Below are positions 22,207-32,885 of a stretch of 64,000 nt of DNA, in pieces. This stretch comes from Aspidapion aeneum (taxonomy: Eukaryota > Arthropoda > Insecta > Coleoptera > Brentidae). The DNA lies in contig OY755046.1 in NCBI GenBank assembly GCA_963576565.1, positions 52,927,471 to 52,991,470 on the forward strand, read 5' to 3'. The notes under the pieces are model-generated. The model searched no databases. It was not told where the DNA came from and saw only the letters and a program-made list of their open reading frames with translations. Each line of letters starts with the position of its first letter. The first letter of the stretch is position 1. A program made the translations under genes and the position numbers.

Positions 22207-23591
22207 GTAGGGGACAATTCGCCGCAGCCGATTTGCCGCGGCCGATTCGCCGCGGGATAATTCGCCGTCGGCCGATTCGCCGCGGGATTTTTTATTTTAT
22301 GATGTTACCATTGGCAATTGTTTAAACAGTTTTATTTCGCTTGACTTCATATAATATTTTTGTTTATTTGTTTGATCATAACTTTTTTGAAACTTTTCCA
22401 ACTAGGTATCTGGGGTTAGTATACAATTCAACAATTTTTTCTATTAGAAAAATAAATAAAATGGCGGATCCAAAATGGCGGATTTTCCCATTTATGATCT
22501 TTTAGGTCGCTATTATTTTTCACTTAATTTTAAAAAATCAAAATGGCGGTTCCACAATGGCGCACTTTCTTATTTATAAACCGATATGCCTCAAACTTGA
22601 AGCATCGCGGCGCCTAAGGTAACTCAATAAAATTTTTGATTTAAATTTTAAAACCTGAAAATGGCGGATTCCTGGGGGCCTAGCCCTCCCCCCCCCTCAA
22701 GCCTAAGATTTTTTTAGATATTTGTCACATATTTCATGAATAAAAAGATTAAAGAGTAAAGAATTCGCCATCATGAAGCTTCGCCCCCCCCCCCCTTAGA
22801 GAAACAGAGAAACAGCCCCTCCCAATTTTGAGGCAAATCGGTTTATGAATAAGAAAGTGCGCCATTGTGGAACTGCCATTTTGATTTTTAAAAATTTTAG
22901 TTAAAAATAATAATCAGCGACCTGAAAGATCTCAAAGTTCCGAGTTTGATGCAAATCGGTTCATAAATGGGAAAATCCGCTATTTTTGACCCGCCATTTT
23001 CATTTTTTTAAATTTAAGTCAAAAATTGTATTAAGTTACCCCAAGCAGCGTGATGTTTCAAGTTTGAGACAAATCGATTTATTAATAAGAAATTGCGCCA
23101 TTGTGGAACCGCCATCTTGATTTTTTTTAAATTAAGTTAGAAATAGTAATCAGCGACCTGAAAGATCTCAAAGTTCCGAGTTTGATGCAAATCGGTTCAT
23201 AAATGGGAAAATCCACCATTTTTGATCCGCCATTTTAATTTTTTTAAATTTAAGTCAAAAATTGTATTAAGTTACCCTAAGCGCCGCGATGTTTCAAGTT
23301 TGAGGCAAATCGATTCATAAATAGGAAAATCCGCCATTTTATTTATTTTTCTAATAAAAAAAATGTTGAATTGTATTATACTAACCACCAAATAACTAGT
23401 TGGAAAAGTTTGAAAAAGTTATGATCAAACAAATAAACAAATATAAGTCAAGCTAAATAAAACTGTTTAAACCATTGCCAATGGTAATATCATAAAATAA
23501 AAAATCTCGCAGCGAATTGTCCCCGTGGCGAATCGACCGGCGACGAATTGTCCCGCGGCGAATCGGCCGCGGCGAATTGTCACATCCCTAC
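22207..23591. mobile_element. Fold-back element with GCCGCGG-rich ends
   Basis: Both ends carry a short tandem array of ATTCGCCGCGG-type units (22216-22290 and, inverted, about 23505-23580). Inside them the arms mirror each other through TTTTTTATTTTATGATGTTA, CAGTTTTATTTCGCTTGACT, TTTGTTTGATCATAACTTTT and AGAAAAATAAATAAAATGGC. The interior has AAAATGGCGGATTTTCCCAT motifs in both orientations and a 236 bp tandem duplication (CAGCGACCTGAAAGATCTCA at 22915 and 23151). Long arms with repeated GC-rich ends are a Foldback-like architecture. It is non-coding. Confidence 0.82.
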
Positions 23592-23726
23592 TCCGGCCGC
23601 AAACAATTTTGCGGCCCGCTTTACCTAGGAAACGGGGTGGTAGCTTAGCAAACGTAGACAGCTGTTTTAATACAAACAAAGGCACATTGATTTTGCGGCT
23701 AGTCTGATTCATATAACATGAAAAGA

Positions 23727-24223
23727 TAGTTTGGTACCTAAGTTGGGTCTTGGGCCGTGATGGTCCCATTTAAAAATGAACAAAATCCACCGAACGCAAG
23801 CCAAATAAAAGGGTGGGGGTAGATTCCAAAAATTAGAGTTTATGTGAAAATATGGCGTGTGTGATATCAAACGAAAGGTAATTAAGTCTGGAGTTAAAAA
23901 AAATGAATTTTAGTTTATTTTTAAAAAAAGGGGGGGTAGATGTCAAAAATTAGAGTTTAAGTGAAAATATGGCGTGTGTGATATCAAACGAAAGGTAATT
24001 GAGTCTGGAGTTAAACAAAATACATTTTAGTTTTTTTTAAAAGGGTGGGGGGTAGTTTGAAAAAATTTGAGTTTAAGTCAAAACATGGCTTGTGTGGTAT
24101 CAAACGAAAGGTAATTGAGTTGGAGTTGAATAAAATATATTTCAGTTTTTGATTATATTAGCTCACACTATAACTATAGTACCTAGTGTGAGCTTAGGTG
24201 CCCATAGATTGGCAGAGTATTTT
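23727..24223 (+). repeat. Repeat family A, copy 3 (5'-truncated)
   Basis: Starts inside the family at GTTTGGTACCTAAGTTGGGT. It has three ~117 bp sub-repeats (GATATCAAACGAAAGGTAAT near 23863, 23980 and 24097) and the 3' hairpin plus TAGGTGCCCATAGATTGGCA. The upstream part, including the microsatellite, is missing next to the fold-back element. Confidence 0.82.
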
Positions 24224-25422
24224 CTCTGCTAATGAAAGGAACCTAAAAATTCGATAACCCCCTATATTAAGCAATCAGCGCAGGTTTACAGCTCACAAAC
24301 ACTGCTTGGCCGATCACACTTGTAAATTAGGTAGACGGTTTTGCGTCTCATCTTATGTTTATAGTGATAAAACTAAACCGTCTGTTCTCACAAGTAGCGC
24401 CATCTACCAAAATACAAAAGAAACTAGAACAGCAGTCGAGTAATAAACTGCCATGCCATATGGATCGATGAAAAGATCAATACGAAAACTTGTTTAAGTG
24501 TATAGTTATATTGTTGATATCTTTATAAATAACGGAGAAAATAGAATTCCATTTTAAGGTATATACAAATTTTTAGAGGTCATACGGAGGCAAAATAATG
24601 TTTTTGACATATTTTGGTATTTTTCTAAAGGCAAAAGAGTGTATTGTCCCATATCAGAAAATCAAAGGCAAGACCAAGGCAAAGCGAGGTATAGGTTCGT
24701 ACTTTTCCATAGAAAATTCTTGAAAAACAAATTGATATTTCAAAGCCAGAGTAATGTATATGTGCTGTATACAATAGTCTGCCTCAGTTTATGTCCAGTC
24801 TTGAAAAAACATTCCTTAATTTTTATCACACATAAAACTAATGTCTATGAATACAGTGTTTTACCAATATTTAAATTTTTTTGAAGCAAGTTGTAAGGTC
24901 GCCCACCTTTTAAATATCATTATAAAATTGATTTGCCTTGTCTTTAAGGCCAGGAATTTCAGCGGGCTTTAAAAACTTCTAATTAAAATCGTTTAATCAA
25001 TTTTGATGTTTATTGCTGGTAAACAACGAACTGTTTTTTTGAATTCTACAAATGTAGGAAAAATAAAGAGGACATTAAAGAAGTGGGCGAGTGTACCCAG
25101 GTAAAGTAAAGTAGCCATACCATCATTCTGCCATTTTTTAGGTAAATCAATTTTGGAAACTTTACTGAGGCAAATTAATTTAAAGCCTTTTTCCTCGAGG
25201 TTTCTGGTAACTCATTTAAGTTACTCGAAATGACGTCAAGGTTACTCGCAGTAGCCGCTGTATGACGTCAGACAGTCAGCTGTGGATGACATTTCCAATT
25301 GCCAATTATTTGTTTTTATTTTACCAGCAAATTCCGAAATCCAGAAAAGAATTAGTTGCTGGTATTGATTTTTTCTAGAACTATCGCTTTCAGTTTTAAA
25401 TACCTCTGATGGCTGTGAGGCC
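24224..25422. other. No gene seen
   Basis: AT-rich. Short inverted words flank 24333-24393 (GTAGACGGTTTTG and AAACTAAACCGTC). No coding domain was recognised. Confidence 0.4.
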
Positions 25423-25469
25423 CCTTTGGTGTTCTGTGGTAAGTCCGCAGTACCACAGAACACCAAAGG
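25423..25469. repeat. Perfect 19 bp hairpin
   Basis: CCTTTGGTGTTCTGTGGTA (25423-25441) is exactly complementary to TACCACAGAACACCAAAGG (25451-25469) around the 9-base loop AGTCCGCAG. It could be a tiny element end or a fold-back duplication. Confidence 0.85.
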
Positions 25470-25800
25470 CAGTTCATTTTAAGGGTAGTTGCAGTTAAAT
25501 TGATATAGTACCAAACCTCAAGGGATGTGCTTCATTTTCTACCGTTAGCAAACATAATTCTTTGTTAATATACCGGGTGAGCCAAAAAAAACCGGACAAT
25601 TTTTTTTGGATAAAATCGATTTTAATGGGATAAACTGAACTTGGCAGAGAATTAATCAGACTTTTGACTAGATATATTTTTTGTCCATTACATTATGTGC
25701 TTACTCGTGACGTCATAATTAGTGTTACTCAGCGAAAAAAAAACAGAAAACGAGTAACCAAGTTACCTGGTAACTTGTTGTTACTGGCGAGGAAAAAAGA

Positions 25801-26496
25801 TTATAAGCGATGGACCGTTTGGTTATTCGTTCTATTTCTTTAAATGCAAGAATCTAAGAGAGAGCGTTTAACCAAGAAACGTCAAACAAGTATTGCTCAC
25901 GCACAAGCGTTTTTTTTAATTTTAAGTTTTTTCCTATATTTAATTCTCTCCCGCGCATTTTTTTCTTACCAGCAAATATTTAAAAATATTTGTGCACATT
26001 GAACGCAATGCACAGGATCAAAAAATTTCCAACATGTCAAAAAAGGACATAATTTTCCGTTCTTCCTTACTTTCAACAAAAATGAAATGTTTTCCAGTCT
26101 TTCAAACTAGAGTTTATGGTGAACTAGTGCTATCTATACTCAATAATGGTGAGATGATGTGAAGAGGGCCCCGCACAGAAAAAGCAAGAAAATCGACTCT
26201 GTAAGTGCCCTTGAAATAAGCAGTTGTAGATTTCCTTAAACGAACCTATGGCATAACTTTCATCCTTCTTTCCGATCAATGTTGCCCTGTTAATTCCTTC
26301 CATACACTCCGCTCTTTCTAAGGTCACTACGGTCTTCCTACCTGCTGCGTGAACAATTAAAAATTTTAATTATTATATTTATCAATAATAACCGTGCTGC
26401 TGCATGATTTTTTGACGTTTCTTGGTTAAATGCTGTTTGTTAGATCCACGCATTTAATGTGAGAGAATGAATAACCGAACGATGGATCGCTTATAA
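25801..26496. mobile_element. Inverted-repeat element, 86 bp arms
   Basis: TTATAAGCGATGGACCGTTT...ACCAAGAAACGTCAAA (25801-25886) is mirrored at 26411-26496 with roughly 80% identity. The ~525 bp interior has no recognised domain. A GTTACCTGGTAAC palindrome lies just outside the left arm (about 25762), and another starts the neighbouring element at 26578. Confidence 0.75.
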
Positions 26497-26577
26497 CTGC
26501 CCTCAGATTCATTGAGTGAAGTTAGTGTGACGTAGTTTCATTATGTGTCAAGAGTGTGGCTAAAAAAGGCTAACTTG

Positions 26578-27113
26578 CAAGGTCTGTAGACGATAGGTTA
26601 CCTGGTAACTTCATGGTCGAAGCGGCGTGAGGGGTGACAGCGCATTATTTGGAGTGCCACAATTTGATTAGAGCCCTTTGTTTAAATGTGTTTTTAAGTA
26701 TTTTTAATCTTCGATGGTTTATTTTTTACATTTTTAGTGTTTTTTTTCGGACTATATTTATTCAAAAATCGTAAATACTTATTCTAGTTTACTAATACTC
26801 TCTACTTGTAGTTATTTTAATGGACTAAAAGCTTCCCAAGACATTTTGCATTTGGGATATTTGGTATAAGGTAAGTTTTATATTTGAGTTAGTTGATGTA
26901 TTTTATGAGTATTGTTATTAGAAAAGCTTTAAAAAAAAATAACAAAACCAATTTACATTTAAATCAATAAAGGAACACAAGAAACTTAAAATTCCCTACT
27001 ATATTAAATGCTTTTTATTTAAATAGGCACTCTGGGTGACGTCATTTCCCGCTTCAACAACTGGCTCTGATTGGTCAGAAAGTTACCAGGTAACCTATCC
27101 TCTACACACCTTG
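26578..27113. mobile_element. MITE with palindromic 34 bp ends
   Basis: The left end CAAGGTCTGTAGACGATAGG then TTACCTGGTAACTT matches the reverse complement of the right end with 2 mismatches in 34. Each end contains its own palindrome AGTTACC-N-GGTAACT, so ends can form small hairpins as well as pair with each other. It is 536 bp and non-coding. No target duplication was identified. Confidence 0.75.
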
Positions 27114-27835
27114 GCCAACTTCCATGTTTTAGGCAAATCAATGAAAAAATGTAAGAATGTCAGGACAAAAAACTAAAACTTTGAATATCTAGAAACTAGA
27201 TATGCAAATACCCTCTTTTGCCTTGGGTCGTGTATACTTTTTTCCATGTACTAAATAAACACTTTTAATGCCTCGTTTGTTAGCTCAATTATTTTTTAGG
27301 CCTTTCTACCTTTTTAATGTAACTGAAAATTCGGGTATTTCAAGACCGCAACTTATCTTCTAGAGACTCCCTATACCCTTGCTCTTGTGTAAATATGTCA
27401 AACATGCAAATTCCGGAGGTATTTTGGTTTTATTTATTAAGGTTGATAAGGATTTAAGCTCTAGATTAATTCTAAAACCAATATATTTATTTAAAGGGCA
27501 TTAGAACACTTTTTTAGTAGAATTATAGTGATTCTGGAAAATAGTAGGTCTGTAAAGGGAGTTTTTTTTTATCGAATAATAAAAATGCAAGAATGAATCA
27601 AGTGTGCATCAGAATTTCCAATTTTGCGCCCCATAGGTAAAGAAAGTGATGAGACATCTTGATATAGGTTAGGTAGGGATGTCAACAGGAGGGGAGAAGT
27701 CGGTTTGGTGTGTCCAAGTAGATAAGCTTTTGGTACCATCATATCTGCGCACACGTCTCGTCTGTTATGCAAAGCGTTATTATCAATTTTTTTACTATGG
27801 AGGTTGCAAAACCATCCGAAATTAAGCCAGTTATT
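27114..27835. other. No gene seen
   Basis: No domain or repeat was recognised; the 102-codon minus frame at 27569-27877 overlaps the next MITE and shows no family motif. Confidence 0.4.
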
Positions 27836-28475
27836 GTCCGGCCGGAATAAAATTAGGCGCAAAAGATATTGCTTCAATTAGCGTTATCTTTATCTGTCCA
27901 GTGTAGTGCTACAATTTTTTAATTTATCATCAGGTATTAATTTTATATTTAACTCTTCCTAAGCGTTTTTTTGCTGGAAAACCTCATACCCTATTTTTCT
28001 TAAAATTATTTTTTCGAAACTTTTATACTTATTATATTTATAGGTACCTACCTATTTCATTAGGTAGGTGCGTACGAATCTAGAAACCTAAAAAAATACC
28101 AATTGACTTTCTAAATATTGCAAAAATGCAAAACCATTTGTTATATCTTTAAAATTGGGACTTCACACAGTTTTATGAAAAAATTAAAAAAGAGTATAAG
28201 ATAGGCCACTGTTTCTTTTTGTGTGTATAAAGCGTGCCTAGTCATCCTGTTTAAACCCAGTGATAACAATAGAAGCACAATAAAAAGGTGTGAATTATGA
28301 ACGGGCTGGAGTCGATCTTGTTAAATATACCAGATGAGTACCGAGATATTAAAATTTTGTTCATAGTAGATTTGCTAAAAATGAAGACCACCCAGTAAGA
28401 CCAAAGTGCTGTTAACAGAGGGAGATAGATTGAGTTGAGTCATCTCTTTTGCATCTCATTTTATTCTGGCCGGAA
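27836..28475. mobile_element. MITE family M3, copy 1
   Basis: The left end GTCCGGCCGGAATAAAATTA then GGCGCAAAAGA is mirrored by the right end TCTTTTGCATCTCATTTTAT then TCTGGCCGGAA. A closely similar full copy lies at 51116-51787, sharing AATTTTTTAATTTATCATCA and GAGATAGATTGAGTT among others. Confidence 0.8.
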
Positions 28476-28761
28476 TGTCTATACAGTTTGGCAAAAAATA
28501 ATAAAATACTTTAAAGGACCCAATTCTATGATTGACACATAAAAAAATAGGATAGTCCAGAGACCAGAAGTTAGCGAAAAGCCAAAACAAGTCTCTCTTC
28601 CTTCCTTCCTATTTGAAGTGAGATACAGCTTTATGAAAACGATCTGCTACCCACACCTGCATTGACTAAAATTGGAAAATTACACAAAATATATTGCCAA
28701 ACACGTTTTACAGTCCTAATTTGTCGAAATGTGGCTACCACATATTTGAGACAAAGGAACT

Positions 28762-29680
28762 GGTGGATCAAATATAAACAAGCCTTTTAAACTTACTAAC
28801 GGAAAAGTCATTCAAGATGAACGTGGCCGTTATAATTTTGGAGTAGGGATATTCAGCAGCATGTAGGCAGCTGGTAGTGCCGCGATGCTCATTTGGCCAG
28901 GAGCAATCGCAATGAGCGAGAAGAAAGTACACAGCAGTGTTGCACAAAGAATAATCATTAAATTTCCTACACGCGAAAACGTGAAACCTGCTGAAATTCG
29001 ATGCAGATGGCGAGCACAGTTCGGAAATAAGACGCTTTCCTGGGTACCTGTAAAAACTTGGTGCAAAGAAATCAACGACGGCCGTGAGCGCGTCGACGTG
29101 AGTCACCCACGTCGTCCGCGTACCGTAATTTCTGCAGGCAATGTTTTAGCGACCGTTTTCTGGGACTGGAGAGGAGTTTTGTTGGTCGGTTTTTTGCACT
29201 AGCGAATAACAATAAACGCGGCTTACTACTGCAACTTACTCGACCAGATAACGCTTGATTATCACCAAAAGAGAAAAGCACACCCCATCCAAGACGTGTT
29301 GCTCCTGCTTGACAACGCTAGACCTGATACGGCAGCTTTAACACAGGCCAAAATCAAAGAAATGCACTGGACTGTGCTGGAGTACCCTCCACACAGTCCA
29401 GATTTGTCACCTTGCGATTTTCATATGTTTGGCCCAGTCAAAGATTCACTGGGAGGCGAGCAATTTCAGACCAATGAAGAGGTGGAGGCATTCATGCGCA
29501 ACTGTTAGATACCCGCCCAGCTTCCTTTTATGAAAACGGGATTAAGAAATTGTCAAACCGTTGGGAAAAGTGTATTAACAGATAAGGAGGATGTGTAGAA
29601 AAGTAGAAAAAAATTCTGTTTTGTGTCATGTTTCTAAATAACTAGTTTATAAACAAAGGCTTGTTTATATTCGATCCACC
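28762..29680 (+). mobile_element. Mariner element, internally deleted
   Basis: Ends are GGTGGATCAAATATAAACAA then GCCTTT (28762-28787) and, in reverse complement, GGTGGATCGAATATAAACAA then GCCTTT (29655-29680): 26 bp inverted repeats with one mismatch. The right flank is TA. The left flank is CT, so the expected TA duplication has decayed on one side. At 919 bp it is shorter than the ~1.3 kb of full mariners; the middle of the transposase is missing. Confidence 0.9.
28912..29511 (+). pseudogene. Mariner transposase (DD34D), broken
   Basis: The first part (to 29202) has the N-terminal DNA-binding region (QRIIIKFPTRENVKPAEI ... WCKEINDGRERV), then jumps directly to VLATVFWDWRGVLLVGFL. The ~80 residues with the first catalytic Asp are gone. 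A stop at 29200-29202 follows. The second part (29296-29508) holds LLLLDNARPDT and SPDLSPCDFHMF, with exactly 34 residues between the second and third catalytic Asp. Both parts share one frame. It cannot make an active enzyme, but the ends could still be mobilised in trans. Confidence 0.9.
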
Positions 29681-29773
29681 TAAAAGCCAATCGATCCATT
29701 AGGAAAAAAGCCTTAATTATAAAGAAGATTTTGTAATAAAGTAGAATGTATTTATACTTATGTTTACTGTACC

Positions 29774-29952
29774 CAGTGGCGAATATATGGATGGGGGGCC
29801 AGGGGTTGCCCTCCCCCCATCCCCCGAAGCTTTTTGCAGTTTTGTTTTAAAATATTATCCACATATTTCATGACTCCAAATATAAAATAGCATAAAATAT
29901 GGCCTTATTGGGTTTAGGGCCCCCTTAATACTTTTTTCTAAATACGCCACTG
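29774..29952. mobile_element. hAT MITE, 179 bp
   Basis: Ends are CAGTGGCGAATA and ATACGCCACTG, flanked by ACTGTACC (29766-29773) and AATGTACC (29953-29960), a 7/8-matching 8 bp target duplication. The interior has a G-run/C-run pair (GGGGGGCC...CCCTCCCCCC). Related interior text occurs near 22690-22790 and 38800-38960. Confidence 0.82.
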
Positions 29953-30850
29953 AATGTACCAATAAAAAATCTAAAACGAAATGCCGGTTCATATTTGATT
30001 TACCCCCTATTAGCTTCTTCCTGGCATTCAGCTACAGCTGCCGTAATTATTGTATGTAAGCAACTCTAAGTGAAAAATGATAGCCAGTTCTCTTATAGGG
30101 TCACGTTACCAAACGTACATATTTTCCAATAGGATTCTTGCTTCGGTCAAGTTGCTTGTTTACCAAAAACTCCATATTGGAAACGCGAAACTTTATTCCT
30201 GTTTCTTAAATTTACGTGTTTTGAGCAATTCATTTTGCCATCTATAGCCCAGTGATATTAGGTGAATAAACTCTGAAACTTGGAAAAAATAGGTGCAAGC
30301 TAGATTTTTGTATAGTTATTCCTTAGCATCTGGGACACATCGCCACATATTCTCCGCCCAAATCACCCTTGAGTTTCGCTAGACATAAGGCCTCAAAAGT
30401 CCTAAAAATCAGTATATTGCGATTTTCTCGTAAACTAAAACTTTTTTGAAAAAAGTGAAGAGAAAAAAAATCCACAAAATCATTCGGTCTATACGTAAAT
30501 TAAAGGAAAAAACCTAACCCAACATTTTAAAAAATATATTTAAAAAAAAAATTGTTTTTTTTTTAATTTAATTTTTTTTTCCACCCTGTAGTTAACTTGT
30601 TTTAAAATTTTAATACTTTATAACATTAAGCTTGATCCCACCTTTACAAAACACCATGTACCTAAATTTAGTTTTTGGTTCTTAAAAGTTAAACAAGTTT
30701 TAGTAACTGCTATTGATAGCAAAAATAGTGTTTTACTAAACTTTAATGGGACAAAAGGGTTTAAACATAATAAATTTAATCTAAGGATGGTGGGTGTGCT
30801 TTCGGGCTGTTCGACCAGTCTTCGAGAAGCCGAAAAACAGTCAACATCTC

Positions 30851-30886
30851 CTGAAGATGCCATCCACTCGAGATGGCGAAACGTCG
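30851..30886 (+). other. Hammerhead-like / GAAACGTCG stem-loop motif
   Basis: CTGAAGAT, a 6 bp stem GCCATC / GATGGC with loop CACTCGA, then GAAACGTCG. This resembles the hammerhead ribozyme core (CUGANGA, stem II, GAAA), but with one extra base between the first core strand and the stem. Activity is not implied. The same arrangement recurs at 38323 and 38514. Confidence 0.4.
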
Positions 30887-31330
30887 AGAACGAATTTCCA
30901 ACGACGACGGCCGAACAGCCTGAAAGCACACCCACCATTGGACGATGGCCGCGAAAGCCTTTCTCAATTTGAACCTAAGGGTGGTTTTTTAAGGGTTTAT
31001 AAAAATCAAGCTTAATATTATGAAGTATTAACATTTTAAAACAAGTTACCTACCGAGTGGAAAAAAAATAAGCAAAAAACAATAATTTTTTTTTAAATAT
31101 ATTTTTTCAAATGTTAGGCTAAGTTTTTTCTTAATTTTGTAGCATAGATCATATGATTCTGCGTATTTTTTCACTTTAGTTTTTTTTTGAAAAAGTTATT
31201 TGTTTTCGAGAAAAATCACAAAGAACTGATTTAGAACATTTTGGGCCCTATATCTAGCGAAGCTCAAAGAGGATTTTGCATACGTAATATTCGGTATATG
31301 GGATTTTGGCGGAGAATAGAGAATTATTGA

Positions 31331-31625
31331 AATACAGCCAGGCTATAATTGTGCCAGGCACTATTTTGACACATTCACATTGAAAACTGACAGTTGATCC
31401 TTCAAAATTGACATACCAAAGTCGAATTTAAAACTTTCGTCGTTTATTTGCAATTAATAAACGAAGGCACTATTTATTCCGGTTCATATATACTACTTAT
31501 CGAAAAAATGTGTAGACCTGCAATATAAAAACCCATGATAGGTGTACAATTTTTTTTAAAAAAGCAGTATAGTAAACAAAGGCCTCGTGTTGAAAGATCA
31601 CAGCTGATATTACAATGTGAAGGGA
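31331..31625. mobile_element. MITE family M1, copy 3, nested in fold-back arm
   Basis: It contains GTGCCAGGCACTATTTTGAC, AAACTGACAGTTGATCCTTC, AATTGACATACCAAAGTCGA and CAAAGGCCTCGTGTTGAAAG, as in the copy at 6311. The surrounding arm is continuous with its mirror at 30340-30352 when this segment is skipped. Confidence 0.72.
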
Positions 31626-31962
31626 TGTGTCCCGGATGCTAAGGAATAATTATATAAAAATTCAGCTTGTACCTATTTATTTTCTAGTTTCAGGGTTTTT
31701 CACCTAATATATCTGGGCTATAGGGTTACGTTACCAAGGGTATAGATTTTCCAATAAGATTCTTGGGTTGTTTAGTTGCTTGTTTACCATAAACTCATTA
31801 TTGGAAACCCGAAACTTTGTTCCTGTTGCTTAAATCTACGTGGTTCAAGCTATTAATTGTGCCTGCTAATTAATATGCAACATCATTGAAAATTATACAC
31901 TAATTAATACGCGATTTATATGCCACTTCCAGACAAAGGCAATATATCACGCTGAGATTATC

Positions 31963-32885
31963 CTTACGAGCAATTATGAACATCGAAGTGCTGATTTGAC
32001 ACACTTTATCTCCATTGGAGTGAATCTATGGCAAATGTACGCATATTGGTGACAGCATATAAAAGTAAGGTCTCTGCTCAGAGAGCAGAAATTTCTGAAG
32101 CGTTTGTTTTATCGAAATTAAAAGGATAATGTAATTTTTGTGCAGGATCGAGTTATTTGAGGAACAAAATCTTTTACGGTAAAAGTATATTTTTAAAAAG
32201 GTGGGTCAGTTAGTCAGGTACTTTTAAAATGATGAGGAAATTGGCAATTTTTTGCATTGTTACAATACCGGATTGGACAATAAAGCAATGTTTTTGTTGG
32301 CCATTTGCGGGTTTATTATATGTATGGTTTTTCATTGTTAAGGACAATTTTAAATTTTCTTTTTCTTTAATTTAAAAATATTTTATTGTAGACTCGAACT
32401 TGGGCTTTTTCCAATCATTTTAATAAGACAGAAGACTAACTATACTTTAAATCTTAGCCTACTTTCCACTGGAGAGTAAATCTTGAGCAAATATACGTAA
32501 TTTGGTGATAACATATGAGAATATGGTGCCAGTTGAAAAGCAGATTTTTTACCTTCCTAGCCCGCGCAGCAATGGCTAGAGAAAGGTATATTGTCGCCAT
32601 GTGACTACCACATATTTAGGCCAACCATAGAACAATTGGAATTTCACCAATTCAAGAACGACAAAAATAAAGAAACGTTTTATCTTTATGAGCAATCATG
32701 AACATCGAAGTGCTAATTTGACACACTTTATCTCCATTGGAGTGAATCTTGGGCAAATGTACGCATATTGGTGACAACATATGAAAGTAAGATCTCTGTT
32801 GATATCGCAGAATTTTCTAGAGCGTTTGATTTATCGAAATTAAAAGGATAATGTAATTTTTTTTTATAACAAAGTTACGTTTGGT
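31963..32885 (+). repeat. ~185 bp direct duplication
   Basis: GAGCAATTATGAACATCGAA ... GAAATTAAAAGGATAATGTA (31967-32139) recurs at 32696-32860, ~730 bp away. They share CACACTTTATCTCCATTGGA and AAATGTACGCATATTGGTGA. A third weak copy is near 32462-32545. Between them, TTTTTACCTTCCTAGCCCGC (32548-32567) is an end of repeat family D. Possibly a decayed element with terminal direct repeats. Confidence 0.65.

Larger units (their letters stand above)
30095..31857. mobile_element. Large fold-back element with outer direct repeats
   Basis: From outside inward: direct repeats TATAGGGT(C/T)ACGTTACCAA... (30095-30235 and 31720-31857), then long inverted arms (about 30237-30780 against 30965-31725). 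Mirrored words include GATGCTAAGGAATAA, CACATATTCTCCGCC, GAGTTTCGCTAGACATA, AACATTTTAAAAAATATATT and TAACTTGTTTTAAAATTTTA. The core is a 27 bp hairpin ATGGTGGGTGTGCTTTCGGG then CTGTTCG (30787-30813) paired to 30912-30938 with 1 mismatch. The right arm is interrupted by a MITE (31331-31625). No coding domain was found. Confidence 0.82.

Noticed and set aside
25573..25600. ACCGGGTGAGCCAAAAAAAACC as a transposon terminus
   Set aside because: Resembles element ends, but no matching inverted end or target duplication was found nearby.
30618..31015. Several overlapping frames (for example MVGVLSGCS on both strands)
   Set aside because: They are the same inverted-repeat arms and hairpin core read both ways.
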